DNA from: Diphasiastrum complanatum
Lineage: Eukaryota > Streptophyta > Lycopodiopsida > Lycopodiales > Lycopodiaceae
Length of the DNA stretch: 64,000 nucleotides
Assembly: GCA_029204225.1 (NCBI GenBank)
Contig: MU831570.1
Location: 99,845 to 163,844, forward strand
Reading direction: 5' to 3'
Shown piece by piece: positions 21,159-30,998 of this stretch. The translations under genes and the position numbers were made by a program. Position 1 is the first letter of the stretch. The number at the start of each line of letters is the position of its first letter. Below the pieces are notes generated by a model. It did no database searches. It was not told the origin of the DNA and saw only the letters and a program-made list of their open reading frames with translations.

Positions 21159-21978
21159 TGTTGAATTTCACACATGTGGATTGTCCACTACATGTACTTG
21201 TGATCTCCTAAGGTGTGTAGATGCACCAAGATCAAGACTAGATTGAGATTCAAGATCTATCTTTGATTCTATGGCAAAAACACACTACTACATGCATTCA
21301 ATCACTTCCAACTCTCACTCACACGTGTGGGAAGTGTTCAAAAAGTATTCTAAGTAAAAACAAGCTGCTCTCCTCGGGTAGAGAGAGAAAAACCATCATG
21401 AGCTCTCGGGTAGAGAGAGAAAGCTAGAAATTCAATGACACTCAAAATCCACTCAATCTCAAAATCAATTAGATCCAAAAGGAGGAGTACAATGATACTA
21501 ATAGATTCATGAGCTACCACTATGCTTAAATATGATTGGATCACACTTTGCCACCTCTTAATCCTATTGGACCATTGATCCATGCACCTCTAAATTCTAT
21601 TGGACTATATTCAAGCACACCTCAATTTTCTATTGGACCTCACAAGGTTCCACCTCTAAATCCTATTGGACCTCTTAAGCTTCATCAAACAAAAGCATGA
21701 CACTTGTCTACACTCTAATTGGCACAAGTTTGGCTCTATTTTGGCTCAATATTGGCATTACAAGTGGAAATGGATAATTTGCCATCTATGCCAAATTTGA
21801 CCCTATCAACATCCTATACCTAAATGCTTGACTATGAAATTCTATGAGACCCCTATATCAAACATTTTGATTTACTTTACAATTCTCCACACGTGGGAAC
21901 ATCCTCCACACATGTGAGATTCACTTACAAACTTCTATCATAAAAAATACCAAGCTAGATTTTTGCCAATTTCTCACA
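21159..21978 (-). repeat. 5' LTR of Copia-E
   Basis: This 820-bp repeat matches 16883-17702. CACACGTGTG is at 21320-21329. It is followed by CCCAA at 21979-21983. Confidence 0.95.
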
Positions 21979-21983
21979 CCCAA
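21979..21983 (-). repeat. Target site duplication of Copia-E, right copy
   Basis: CCCAA is identical to 16878-16882. Confidence 0.92.
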
Positions 21984-22200
21984 TTCGTATACTCAATGAA
22001 TTTTCAAAGCTTCAGATTTGGTACAAATAAAGTATACTATAGCGAACTTGCTGAAGTCATCAATAAACGTAATGAAGTACTTTGCATCACCCAACGACGA
22101 TACTTTGAATGGTCCACAAATATCTGAATGCACAATATCAAGTACCTTAGTTGCTTTATAAACATCCTTATTGAAAGGTGTTCTAGTCATTTTGCCTTTA
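21984..22200 (-). pseudogene. Copia-D integrase core, upstream half
   Basis: The minus strand reads LDIVHSDICGPF, with the first catalytic Asp, then YFITFIDDFSKF. It is separated from its downstream half by the Copia-E insertion. Confidence 0.85.
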
Positions 22201-22849
22201 AGACAAGATTCACATGTAGTTCAAATATCTCTAGTTTTGATTTCGACTCTTTGAATTCTCTGACTTTTATTGGCTTGGTACAAGGATTCCATGTTCATGT
22301 GACATAGTCTCTTGTGCCACAGTACATCTGTTGAATCCTGAGTTTGATTGACTTGTTCGATTTGAATTTGAATGTTCAGGTGATATAATTTCCTTCTTTG
22401 TTGCCTTTAGCAACCAGGTTATCAGAATCTTCCTCGAACAGTTTACAAGAGTTCTTCATGAAGGTTACTGACATATCTCTATCGACTATCTTTGCAATGG
22501 ATAGAAGATCTTTATCAAGAGTAGGGACATAGAGAACTTCCTCCAGTAGGCTTGTGTCCCTGATTTGTGTCTAGCCATAATACACCAGTTCCATCAAACC
22601 ACGTGTTTAGAATCGTCTCCAAGTATAATGAATCTCAAATAATTCGTCCTCTTGTACTCAGACAAAATTTGTTTTGAGGAAACAAAATGTGAGGTGGCTC
22701 CTGAATCAAATACTACTTCTCAAAATTGAATTAGATGAACATCATAGATCAGTACTCACATAAGTTGCTGAATTCCTTGTTGCCTTGTCTTCTGCTGCTC
22801 TGGAGCATTCTGCTTTGTCTTCAACATAGTTTGAGTCTGAAGGTTTGTT
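22201..22849 (-). pseudogene. Copia-D protease and GAG-pre-integrase relic
   Basis: Scattered similarity in shifting frames on the minus strand, between the Gag knuckles and integrase. A conserved MSHEHGI-like GAG-pre-integrase trace lies near 22290. Many stops are present and no intact protease motif could be read. Confidence 0.5.
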
Positions 22850-23211
22850 TCAATTATGCTCCTTTTTGTTTCTGGACTTTTGATAACAGTCTATTGCTGC
22901 ATGACCCCATTTATGACAATGAATGCATTCAATCTTTGGATTTAGCCAACACTTTTCTTCTGTGTGACCTGATCTTCTACATCTATTGCAGATTTCCTTA
23001 TCACCAGAATTCTTCTGTTGTTTAGACTCATTCTTCTTAGACGACTCCCTCTTAAACTTAGCATTTTTAAAAGATTTATTTTTCTGAGTAAATAGAGCAT
23101 TTTCTGAATCACCATTGTTGTCATAGCGTTCACGAGCTTCTACTTCCTCCTTAACTCCGTCTATTGCCTTTTGAAGTGTCATTGTCACAACTTTTGTCAA
23201 TAAGGTTCAAG
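22850..23211 (-). pseudogene. Copia-D Gag C-terminus with two CCHC knuckles
   Basis: This open stretch reads, in order, TLQKAIDGVKEEVEARE, a lysine-rich basic segment, a first knuckle CNRCRRSGHTEEKC and a second CIHCHKWGHAAIDC. Two adjacent knuckles distinguish this Gag from those of Copia-A, B and E, which have one. The N-terminal Gag is missing: the sequence ends at the Copia-F LTR. Confidence 0.8.
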
Positions 23212-23443
23212 TGTTAGAAATCAATGATAAACTTATTACACTTCCTAGTTACTATAACTAGCCATAGGCTAGTCTACTAGTCTACTCCTAGGTTCTCTCT
23301 CTCTATCAAGGTTTAGGGTTGATATGTACATTTTTTACATTCAGTATGTGTCAGAGTGATAGAGTGATATTGCGTGTTCTTCTTTCGTCTCCCTACTTGG
23401 TGATTGCTTATGGTGAATGCTTGATGTTGCATGATTGTTTACA
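23212..23443 (+). repeat. 5' LTR of Copia-F
   Basis: TGTTAGAAATC...GTTTACA, 232 bp, ends directly at a primer-binding site. No second copy was seen in the window, so the left boundary depends on the TG start and on where Copia-D stops. Confidence 0.7.
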
Positions 23444-23455
23444 TGGTATCAGAGC
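23444..23455 (+). other. Primer-binding site of Copia-F
   Basis: TGGTATCAGAGC, complementary to initiator tRNA-Met. Confidence 0.88.
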
Positions 23456-23990
23456 TACGATAGTCATGCGTGTCTGATTAGTGGATACAACTTGTCACAG
23501 GCTCCGCAAGGAAGTGAGAAAGTCCTTCACAGGAGGTGAAAGCTTGGAGAGACAAAAACGGCTGGAAGAACTCCTTCTTGATGTATTTTGCAGGTTTTGG
23601 AGCTCACAGTTATTAGTGGGGAACAAAGACACAGTCCCGCAGGCATCAAAAAGGCCTGGACAGCATCAGACAGATTGAAAATCTGTTGAGTGGGAGAAGT
23701 TTTATAATATATTTTTTTTAGTCTTTGTGAAAAGTGTCATTTGTCAGAGAGTTGTGCCAAAAAATCTCTCATTTGTTTGTTTGGGATACTGCAAATCACA
23801 CCAAAGAGTGTCTAGTACTATCATTTAGAGCTTTGAGGCTTCATACCTTTCATGTTACTGATATCTGTCTGTTTGAACGATCACTCGTTTCGAAATCTAA
23901 GCAAAGAAGAAGCGGCGTAGCCGCCGCGCCGAAATAGGGAATCTGAAATATTCCCTCTGAAAGTTCCTATATTCTCTCTTTTTTCTGTAC

Positions 23991-24226
23991 CAATATCGGA
24001 TCCAAGCGTGCTAGCTGAAGAGAAACCCGAGAAGTCATACATCTGCGCTCCAGTCCGATATTGTCCTTACCGATATCGGATCCAAGCGCACAAGCTAAAA
24101 AAAAATTCGAGCAGTTGTACATCCGCGCTCCAGTCCGATATCGCATGCTCCAATATTGGATCCACGTGCACAAGTTAAAGAGGATCCTGAGCAACCATAC
24201 TTCCGTGCTCCATTTCGATATCAGGT
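23991..24226 (+). repeat. Three tandem 80-bp hairpin repeats in the Copia-F leader
   Basis: Units start at 23991, 24071 and 24151, an exact 80-bp period. Each unit is an imperfect inverted repeat with arms ATATCGGA and TCCGATAT at 23993/24054 and 24073/24134. Unit 3 has the variant arms ATATTGGA and TTCGATAT at 24153/24214. The arm-to-arm offset is 61 bp every time. Related hairpins occur at 26.07-26.82 kb. Confidence 0.88.
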
Positions 24227-24294
24227 GTATAACCAAAAAAATATATAGTTCTGTAGTGTGATAAATTACTTGATCCGGACACATCTGTTCAGTA

Positions 24295-24468
24295 ATGGCA
24301 ACTCTAAGCGAGAGTGTCCTCAATGAGTCAAGCAAATTGGAAGGAGCCAGCAACTATGCAGTTTGGAAATTCAAACTGAAAAACATTTTGATGGAAAATG
24401 AGCTATGGGAGATCGTGACAAATGAAGAGACAAGGCTTCGGGTTTTTTCGGGTTTTTTGCGGTTTTGA
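24295..24468 (+). pseudogene. Copia-F gag, N-terminal 57 codons
   Basis: This opens MATLSESVLNESSKLEG and continues with SNYAVWKFKLKNILMENELW, the typical N-terminus of copia Gag (tyrosine-tryptophan motif, then short helices). After EET the sequence becomes a repetitive GGGTTTTTTCGGGTTTTTTG and reaches a TGA at 24466-24468. The copy is truncated. Confidence 0.75.
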
Positions 24469-25767
24469 TACACATCTGATTCATTAATGATTTTTATCCA
24501 ATTTGGACTATACACCTAGACTGTCCCTTTTCATACAACAGCAGTACAACAAAGTACTCCACACGTGTGAATGCTAGATCAACAAGAAAATCAGCATTTT
24601 ACACATAGAAACTCGAGATATCATGAAAAAATCACAAGAGATGGACATAGAATCAACAAAGATGAATTCTCCACATCATAAGAGAATAGAATGCTCAATA
24701 CATGATGTGTTCTCCATGCAGGTACAACTATTTATAGCAGCCATAATGTCATTTGGCCACTTTCTCTAAGTATGCCCTAAAATGGCAACTTCTAGGTACT
24801 TAACCAAAAACCTAGAACAACTAGTCTAAATGCAATGTACCAAAAATAGCCAATTAGAATGAGTCCAAAGTCGACCTCATCCACTTATATACTTGCCAAA
24901 AATATTAATACCACTATTTAGGCCTCCATTGACAAATATGAAACTATCTCTAAGTTGAGATTTCACTTTGGTCTCCAAATTGCCAAATAAACAATCAAAA
25001 CTAGTTGACAACAGTTTGGCGGCATGACTACTCATCATTGGCAACAATTTTCAGAGGGCAAGCAATCACAGGTGAGAGGTAGGCATGGAATGCCAATTAC
25101 GGGTGAAAAATTTGCGTGATCAGGCTCAACTTTTGGGATTTGAACCAACCAACATCAAGTGGCATTTTGGAGGAACGCTCTCACAGGCATGATCGGCAGT
25201 GGCATTGTCAAATCAGGTGATAGCCTATTGGTTTTGCAAATTTGTATCCATCAAATTTCGTTGAATGACAATCAGTTCAATCTATTGCAAGATTAATTGA
25301 TGTCATACATTCTGATATCGGTATTTTACGATATAAAGGTCGTTCTCCAAAATCCCTTTTAGAGTCAAAATTATTTTTTCATATCAAAATGTAGCACTCA
25401 TTCAAAGAATAATAGATTAAATTTAATCTACTATTTTCTAGTTTTCTTGATTTTTTTTCCAAATGCAATATTTGGCGAACGAAGACAATGTTTATTTGTA
25501 AGGACTTGAGTGATGAAATGAGTGTCGAGTTGTTGGATGATCGTTGGGATACGGAAAAAATGAGCAAATTGAGTGCAGAGTATGCAAGTCATCAATGATA
25601 TTTTAAATATCACATCGAAAAACAAATGCTCACTTTGATGTTGTATTATAGAAGATGGATAAAATGCAAAAATATCCTGGTAGGTCATGCAAGTTTGTGT
25701 GCTGAACAAATGCTCAAAGTAAATATTTTTTTATCGTCATGTTTGAGCTTGTATAGGGTGATGGTCC
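24469..25767. other. Unassigned AT-rich sequence
   Basis: No convincing gene on either strand. A CACACGTGTG palindrome at 24560-24569 suggests that some of this is LTR or leader DNA of the same copia group. A TATTTATAGC TATA-like word lies at about 24729. Confidence 0.5.
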
Positions 25768-26073
25768 AAAATGATTTCCCTCGTGACGTTCTAAATCTTG
25801 AGGCATGGAAATCGGTGACTATTACTTTGCAATCTTTTTGGAATCTAGAAAATCAAATCATTAATAAATGTTCGAGGGTCTAGCTAAATGATGAATCTAA
25901 AAGACAAATGATGGACCATCTATTACATTCCGGCGCTGGTACCATGTTGTAAGAGTATGATTGGCCAACATTTAAAGTCCCCTGACTTCTATTCATTGCT
26001 TGACAAATGTATGGATGTGATTAACAAGGATAGGCCATAAATATGAGAACTGATATTGGGCCATTTGCAGCCA

Positions 26074-26148
26074 CAATATTGGATCAGCGCACATGTCTAC
26101 ATGTCTGTAGCTACACAGTGTAAGAGGCCGCTTTGAACTGATATCTTG
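26074..26148. repeat. Dispersed hairpin repeat, copy 4
   Basis: Arms ATATTGGA (26076) and ACTGATAT (26137) are 61 bp apart, the same offset as in the Copia-F leader units. Confidence 0.7.
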
Positions 26149-26207
26149 GCGATGGTGGTGGATTTCTCTGGCGGCCTCCCCTCCTTGCATTGGCCCATTT
26201 GCAGCCA

Positions 26208-26308
26208 CAATATCGGATCAATGTGCGTGTCTACATGTTTGCATGTCTACATGTCTACATATCTTCAGCTACACATTGTAAGAAGCACACGCTGAACTGA
26301 TATCCTAG
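26208..26308. repeat. Dispersed hairpin repeat, copy 5 (expanded)
   Basis: Arms ATATCGGA (26210) and ACTGATAT (26296) are 86 bp apart. The extra length is a duplication of CATGTCTACATGT-like sequence. The same GCCATTTGCAGCCACAATAT-like flank precedes copy 4. Confidence 0.68.
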
Positions 26309-26743
26309 AATTTTGTGATGAAATCTGATAGCGGATGAGCATCGGGTGAAGTGTGCCTTTATGTCTGTGCTTTAATAGGGTAAGTGTCCAAAATGATTGT
26401 CCTCATGAACATTGTGAATCTCGTGGCAATACGACGACCATTAACTTTGCAATCTTTTTGGAATCTAGAACGTTAAATTATTAATAAATGTTCGAGGGTC
26501 TAGCTAATGATGATTCTAAAAGGCTAATGATATAGACCATTTATTTCATTCCGACGTAGGTACAATGTTGTAAGAGTATGATTGAATCGACATTTAAAGG
26601 CCCAAGACTTTGATTCATTCCTTGACAAATGTATGACTATAATTAACAGGAAAAGGCTATAAATATGGGAACCACCCGAGTCATTGAGATTTTGTGATCC
26701 TTTCTTCATAACTTCTATGTGATTTTGTCCGCAATTTCTACCA

Positions 26744-26816
26744 TAATATTGAATCGATGCACGCCTTCATCTAACAACCACTATTTTCTCATTTTCGCGT
26801 GTTGAACCGATATCAG
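26744..26816. repeat. Dispersed hairpin repeat, copy 6
   Basis: Arms ATATTGAA (26746) and ACCGATAT (26806) have an offset of 60 bp. Inner complementary words GCACGC and GCGTGT extend the stem. Confidence 0.68.
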
Positions 26817-26830
26817 CCTCTTCAGCAGAG

Positions 26831-26978
26831 TTGATGCAAGAGTTTGATATGTCTATCAGATATAGACGGGGGAAATTCAATGCAGTAGCAGATGCCCTTA
26901 GTAGAATGCCTATGATAAACGAGCTGAGTTTTACTCAGATTCGTAATGAGTTACTTGAGTCCTTGAGAGGGAAGTGCC
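26831..26978 (+). pseudogene. Ty3/gypsy RNase H C-terminal scrap
   Basis: MQEFDMSIRYRRGKFNAVAD followed by ALSRMP is the conserved C-terminal RNase H motif of gypsy elements. About 50 codons remain. Homology ends where the 26979 repeat begins. Confidence 0.8.
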
Positions 26979-27061
26979 AAGGGTACCACATGTGTGAGCC
27001 ACTTTTCTCTTTTGCACTTGTGGGTGGTGTAAGTGGTAAGTACCTCACTTCATTACTCTTC
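26979..27061. repeat. Dispersed 83-bp repeat, copy 1
   Basis: Starts GGTACCACATGTGTGAGCC and ends CATTACTCTT; near-identical to 33286-33366, which has the same abrupt left edge. It lies between the gypsy scrap and the Copia-I RT. Confidence 0.75.
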
Positions 27062-27700
27062 TTTCATCGATTAACTTCTCATTACTTTCTATAATAATCA
27101 AATCATCCACGTACAAGACAATGAACACTATATCTGAATCTTGCCTTAGAATGTAAAGATTAGGATCAGCATCACTCTTTACCATTCCTCTTCGCTTGAA
27201 GTATTCATCAATGCAAGAGTACCATGCCCGTGGGGCTTGCTTCAATCTATAAATGGCTTTGTTGAGCTTACAAACAAGATGCTCTCTCTCTGGCTCAACA
27301 AATCCTTGATGTTGTACTATGTACACCTCTTCATCCAACACTCCATTAAGAAAAGCATATTTAACATCCATTTGCAACCATAGAAAGCAGAAATAGCAAT
27401 GATAGAACGTATAGTCACTATCTTAGCTACGGGTGCGAAGGTTTCTTGAAAATCAATACCTTCTTGTTGCTCAAATCCTCTCACAACCAACCATGCTTTG
27501 TACTTGTTAAGTTGCCCATTTGTTTCTTATTTGATCTTATAAATCCATTTGCAAGTGATAGGCTTTTTACCATCAGGTAGCTCAACCAAATTCCACGTCC
27601 TCTTTTTCGATATGGCTTTCATTTCTGTTTCCATAGCTTCATGCCACTCCTCGTGCTTCACTTCACGCAACTCCATTCTATTGTGGTGAATAGGGTGTAG
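27045..27700 (-). pseudogene. Copia-I reverse transcriptase
   Basis: Minus-strand RVT_2 blocks: WNLVELPDGKKPITCKWIYK, then DETFAPVAK-like [38 protein letters not shown] and IVLYVDD. It has a TAA in the first block and a frameshift before QMDVK. It ends abruptly at about 27052 inside the VMK region, where the 83-bp repeat begins; RNase H is absent. Confidence 0.83.
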
Positions 27701-28267
27701 TAGTTTGTCTCTTGATCCCCTGATCCTTGCAAAAATTTATAAACTCTGTTGAAAAATACTCACCGCCACCTCTGATCTAAGGGTCTTAATATAACAACTT
27801 ATTTGTTTTTCAACCAGAGCCTTGAACTCTCTAAACTTGGCAAAAGCATCAGATTTCTTGCTTATAAAATAAATCTAGATATGTCTATTATAGTCATCAA
27901 TGAATGTGATGAAATAGTAACAACCACTAATGGACCTAGTTTGTATTGGTCCACACAGATCACTATGAACAAGATCAAGAATGCCATTGGCTCTTCTTCT
28001 TCCATCTTTGGGAAATCTCTCTCTATGTTGTTTTCCAAAAATACAACCCTCACAAATTTTTCCTTCAAAAGAGATATCAGGCAATACAACAACTAGATTA
28101 CCTCTTTTAAGGATTTGCAAGTTTTGAACACTAATATGACCAAACCTTTGATGCCAAAGATCACTTCGACTATCAACAGTGCTTATCATAGCTTGAGTAA
28201 AAGATTTTGCATTCAATTTGTAGAGTCTCGTAGAGTCGATTCCTGTTAACTCTAGCTCCTGTAGCAA
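27701..28267 (-). pseudogene. Copia-I integrase
   Basis: Minus strand: GAG-pre-integrase LWHQRFGHISVQNLQ, CEGCIFGKQHRERFP, then the catalytic block VHSDLCGPIQTRS and YYFITFIDDYNR. A stop follows, then a worn TLRSE block. The Glu block and the rest of the core are scrambled, and sequence up to RT is deleted. Confidence 0.83.
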
Positions 28268-28619
28268 TCACTTTGTAGTGATTCTTGATGTCTTTGACAA
28301 GACATTTTTCGCTATCAAACTCAACCTTGAGTTGTTGATCAGCCATCGTCCCAACAGATAGTAGATTGTTAGCTAAGCCAGGTACATATTGCACATTGCT
28401 TATCTGCTTTATCTTCCCGTTGGCTAACTTTACTAGTACCACTCCAAATCCTTTAACATATAGTAACTGGCCATCGGCTTGTCCAACTTTATCACCATTG
28501 TGAGTTTCCTTGAGTTCTGAAAACCACTCTTTCCTTGAAGTCATGTGCTTGGACACACCACTATCAATGTACCAGGTATCCTTAGCTTCATCACTTGTCA
28601 TTAATGCTGTGATGAACAA
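28173..28619 (-). pseudogene. Copia-I protease
   Basis: This 148-codon open stretch carries TWYIDSGVSKHMTSRKEWF, the aspartic protease motif. The conserved KQISNVQYVPGLANNLLSVG block follows. Confidence 0.85.
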
Positions 28620-29324
28620 GTTTGAACTTTCACCTATATCATTTTCATATTGATCATCATGGTAATGATGTTGATCAGCATAGTTGTCTTCATAATAATC
28701 ATCATCAAATTGATGTTGATCAACATAATTGCCCGCTTGCCATTTGCCTTTTCTTTGTTCTATCTCCTTATATTTCTTGAAGCATTCACACTCCCAATGG
28801 CCAGGTTTGTTGCAGTACCTACAGTTCCCAGGTTTATTTTGTCTTGAATAGCCACGTCCTTGAACTCGACCTTGATTCCAATTGCCTTGATTGGGACTAT
28901 CATTGACTTGCTCATGAAATTGTTGAAATGATCCCCGGCTTGAGTTTCCTTCTCTCGACTGATACCTTCTACGGCCAAATCTTTCACCTCGTCCTCTGGC
29001 TGCAAGAGCTTGAGCATAGCCCCTGTTACGATGATTTAAGTTCTCTTGATGTTGCTATTTCTACAAAAGCAATCCACCTACTTCTTCATAGGTTGGAAGA
29101 TTTTCGCTTGTGGCTATACTCGTCACAAACATCTGATGTGACTCACTCAGACTATTCAATGTCAATTGCACGATCTCACGATCTTGTACTCGCTCTCCAA
29201 CTGCTGCTAATTGGTCACGAATTTCTTTGATCTTCAGTATGTGATCGGCAATAGTTGCACCATCTGATGAGAATGTCGATCGAAGGAATCGCGAAAGCGT
29301 AGCAAAAGATGCAAAGCAAAGCAA
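28620..29324 (-). pseudogene. Copia-I Gag
   Basis: The frame 29324-29061 covers a UBN2-type Gag core (HILKIKEIRDQLAAVGE, VQLTLNSLSESHQMF). A stop and frameshift lead into a glycine-arginine-rich segment and one knuckle, CRYCNKPGHWECEC, near 28800. The N-terminus is missing, and no LTR is recognised next to it. Confidence 0.82.
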
Positions 29325-29439
29325 TTCGAATGGAGTTTAGATATGATCGCTGGTCACTGCCAGCTGTATCCTTTCTATGCTACTACTTAAATATACTCGT
29401 TTTCTTCGGTGGTGTATTTTTGTTTTGATTCTTACGGCT

Positions 29440-29691
29440 CTAGGCGATTTCCTTTCCCAAGCAGATTCTAGGAGGCTGTTTCCCAATCATTTTTTCCAAG
29501 ATACTTTGGTTAGCAGATTCATGATCAATGATGTTTCTGAGTTGCACAGATGGAGTTACCTTGGGTAGAGCCCTCAAGACAGTTTCTTCTAAAGGCGTTG
29601 TAATTGACGGTTTTTCTTGGGGCACTTTTTCTTCTTGCCTAATTTTCTCATTGTGGATCTCTACCCTCACTCTCTTTCTAGTTTCATTCAT
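29440..29691 (-). pseudogene. Unrecognised 83-codon frame downstream of the gypsy-J gag
   Basis: A lysine- and glutamate-rich start (KRVRVEIHNEKIRQEEKVPQ) is followed by a hydrophilic stretch. Its position after the gypsy-J Gag on the same strand suggests a remnant of the Gag-protease linker, but no protease motif is visible. Confidence 0.35.
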
Positions 29692-29697
29692 CTCTTT

Positions 29698-30483
29698 CTA
29701 GTGTTGGATAGTTATGTCTGTATTTTGAATTTTGTGGTCCATGGGGCTAGGCATGAGAGTATTTGTATCTAGATTTTTTACCTGCTCCCCACACTTTTGT
29801 CCTAAACGACCATCATTTTGGTAATAATTGTAGATCATGTTTGGACAATCCTGACTAAGATGAGTCCCTTGACAGTGTTGGCAACTTGGTGGTGTAGGTA
29901 TGTCTAATGGAATATGTTGTTGGCATTTTAGAATGTTTATGTCCGAAGCAAGTGTAGAGATTTTTTCATTCATAGTGCCCAGATAGTTTGCCAACATTTC
30001 TCTCACGTCATCCAAGCCTGATTTGGGTCTCGTATGCTCATGCCCCATTTTCATTGGTATATGGCTGATTTGGGAAACTGGTTGCACTGGGAGTCTATCT
30101 GGACTTCTTTGCAGGTAGCTGATGGACTTGTTTGTACTGGTTTTCCACATGTTGTTATTGTGGTTTAAACTACTCACGGTGGGCTTATGATGGCCGAACT
30201 CAGTCAGGAAAAGTCTATGGAAAGTATCGATGTCGTGGATGGTCCCTCGTTGCAAGCTATGATACCAACGTCTGGCAGCCCCGATCAAGGTAGTTGTGAA
30301 AAACATCATCTCATGATGTGGGTCCATTATGTGATTAATAAAGCATGCTGTACAAAAAGCATCAATGTGTTCCTCGGCACTCTCAGAGGGGAGCCCATGG
30401 AATTATGGTGTAGATCCGCTTAGTGTGGGTAGTGCGCCTACAGCCGGGGACACCACGATTGATTCTGTGGGACGTCTTGCCAT
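29698..30483 (-). pseudogene. Gypsy-J Gag
   Basis: The minus strand starts ATGGCAAGACGTCCC at 30483. An in-frame TAA lies after SGSTP; the frame then continues through the gypsy Gag block EEHIDAFCTACFINH, LIGAARRWYHSL and FLTEFG to a knuckle CQHCQGTHLSQDC. This is a retrotrans-gag type capsid. Its single knuckle is the short CX2CX3HX4C form. Confidence 0.8.
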
Positions 30484-30608
30484 GGTACCTACTCGAGTGA
30501 TTCCGAAAAAAGTACCCTAATTGGTCATGTGCAATCGATCTATCCTACCGCATCTTAATTATTCTAATAGGCCTAATCCTACTATCTACTTAGTTAAATC
30601 TCTTCTGA

Positions 30609-30998
30609 TTAGAGCCTGCATGGGTCCAATCTTGGTTGTGTATCCCGTGTGCATTTCCAACAACATTCTTCCAAGTGGCCATGTTTCCTGTAATACCCAC
30701 ACACAATGGTGGGACAATTCTTGTTCCAATGATCCCCTTGGCAGAACCGACAAACAACCCTAGTGGGTGTAGATGACCTTTGGTTGAATAAGTTTAACTG
30801 GCATTTAATTTGTCCTATTTTCGCAACCAAGGCTGATACCCTCTCATTCATATGTAAGACGCGGTCTCTTAACTCTTTGACTAGTCCTCTCGCTCCGTCA
30901 TTGGGATCTTCAGGAGGCTCCAACAAAGCTTCTCGTCTCTGTACTAATCCCCATAACCACGAGAAAAATTCAACTATTTTCAGGTAGAAGGTCCCCAT
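30609..30998 (-). pseudogene. Second zinc-knuckle frame upstream of gypsy-J Gag
   Basis: This 129-codon frame has a knuckle CRFCQGDHWNKNC and a second imperfect Cys/His cluster CGYYRKHGHLEECC. It resembles the C-terminus of the gypsy-J Gag but lies between the primer site and the Gag start. It may be a duplicated Gag tail or a short accessory frame. Confidence 0.5.

Larger units (their letters stand above)
16883..21978 (-). mobile_element. Copia-E, young non-autonomous copia element with intact Gag-protease
   Basis: This 5096-bp minus-strand element has two 820-bp LTRs, a primer-binding site, a purine tract and a perfect CCCAA duplication. By eye the LTRs differ at about five positions. It keeps one uninterrupted 729-codon frame for Gag and protease, but the integrase catalytic core and most of RT and RNase H are deleted. 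It is inserted in the integrase gene of Copia-D. It must have moved using enzymes supplied by a related autonomous element. Confidence 0.95.
12383..23211 (-). mobile_element. Copia-D, old minus-strand Ty1/copia element, interrupted twice
   Basis: Read on the minus strand, the order is Gag knuckles (23.2-22.85 kb), protease relic, integrase, linker, RT and RNase H (to 13.34 kb), then a 3' LTR. Copia-E splits the integrase at 16883-21978, and an unidentified 1.1-kb insertion splits RT from RNase H. The 5' LTR and the start of Gag are missing at 23211, where Copia-F begins. Numerous stops and frameshifts make this an old copy. Confidence 0.82.
23212..24468 (+). mobile_element. Copia-F, 5' end only
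   Basis: A short LTR (23212-23443), a primer site, a leader carrying hairpin repeats and the first 57 codons of a copia gag are present. No protease, pol or second LTR is found nearby. It lies beside or inside Copia-D. Confidence 0.75.
25768..26680. repeat. Diverged direct duplication of about 300 bp
   Basis: 25768-26066 resembles 26390-26680, at an offset of about 620 bp. Shared blocks include CTTTGCAATCTTTTTGGAAT, ATAAATGTTCGAGGGTCTAG and TGTTGTAAGAGTATGATTG. In both, the minus strand has ...TTACAACA followed by a TGGTACCAGCG-like word resembling a worn LTR-primer site junction. It may be a duplicated LTR end. Confidence 0.6.

Noticed and set aside
23991-24226. Tandem hairpins considered as a CRISPR array
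   Set aside because: The 80-bp units are contiguous without unique spacers, and the context is plant retrotransposon DNA.
23967-24353. Minus-strand frame over the Copia-F hairpin repeats
   Set aside because: It follows the 80-bp tandem repeats and is antisense to the leader and gag start; not a gene.
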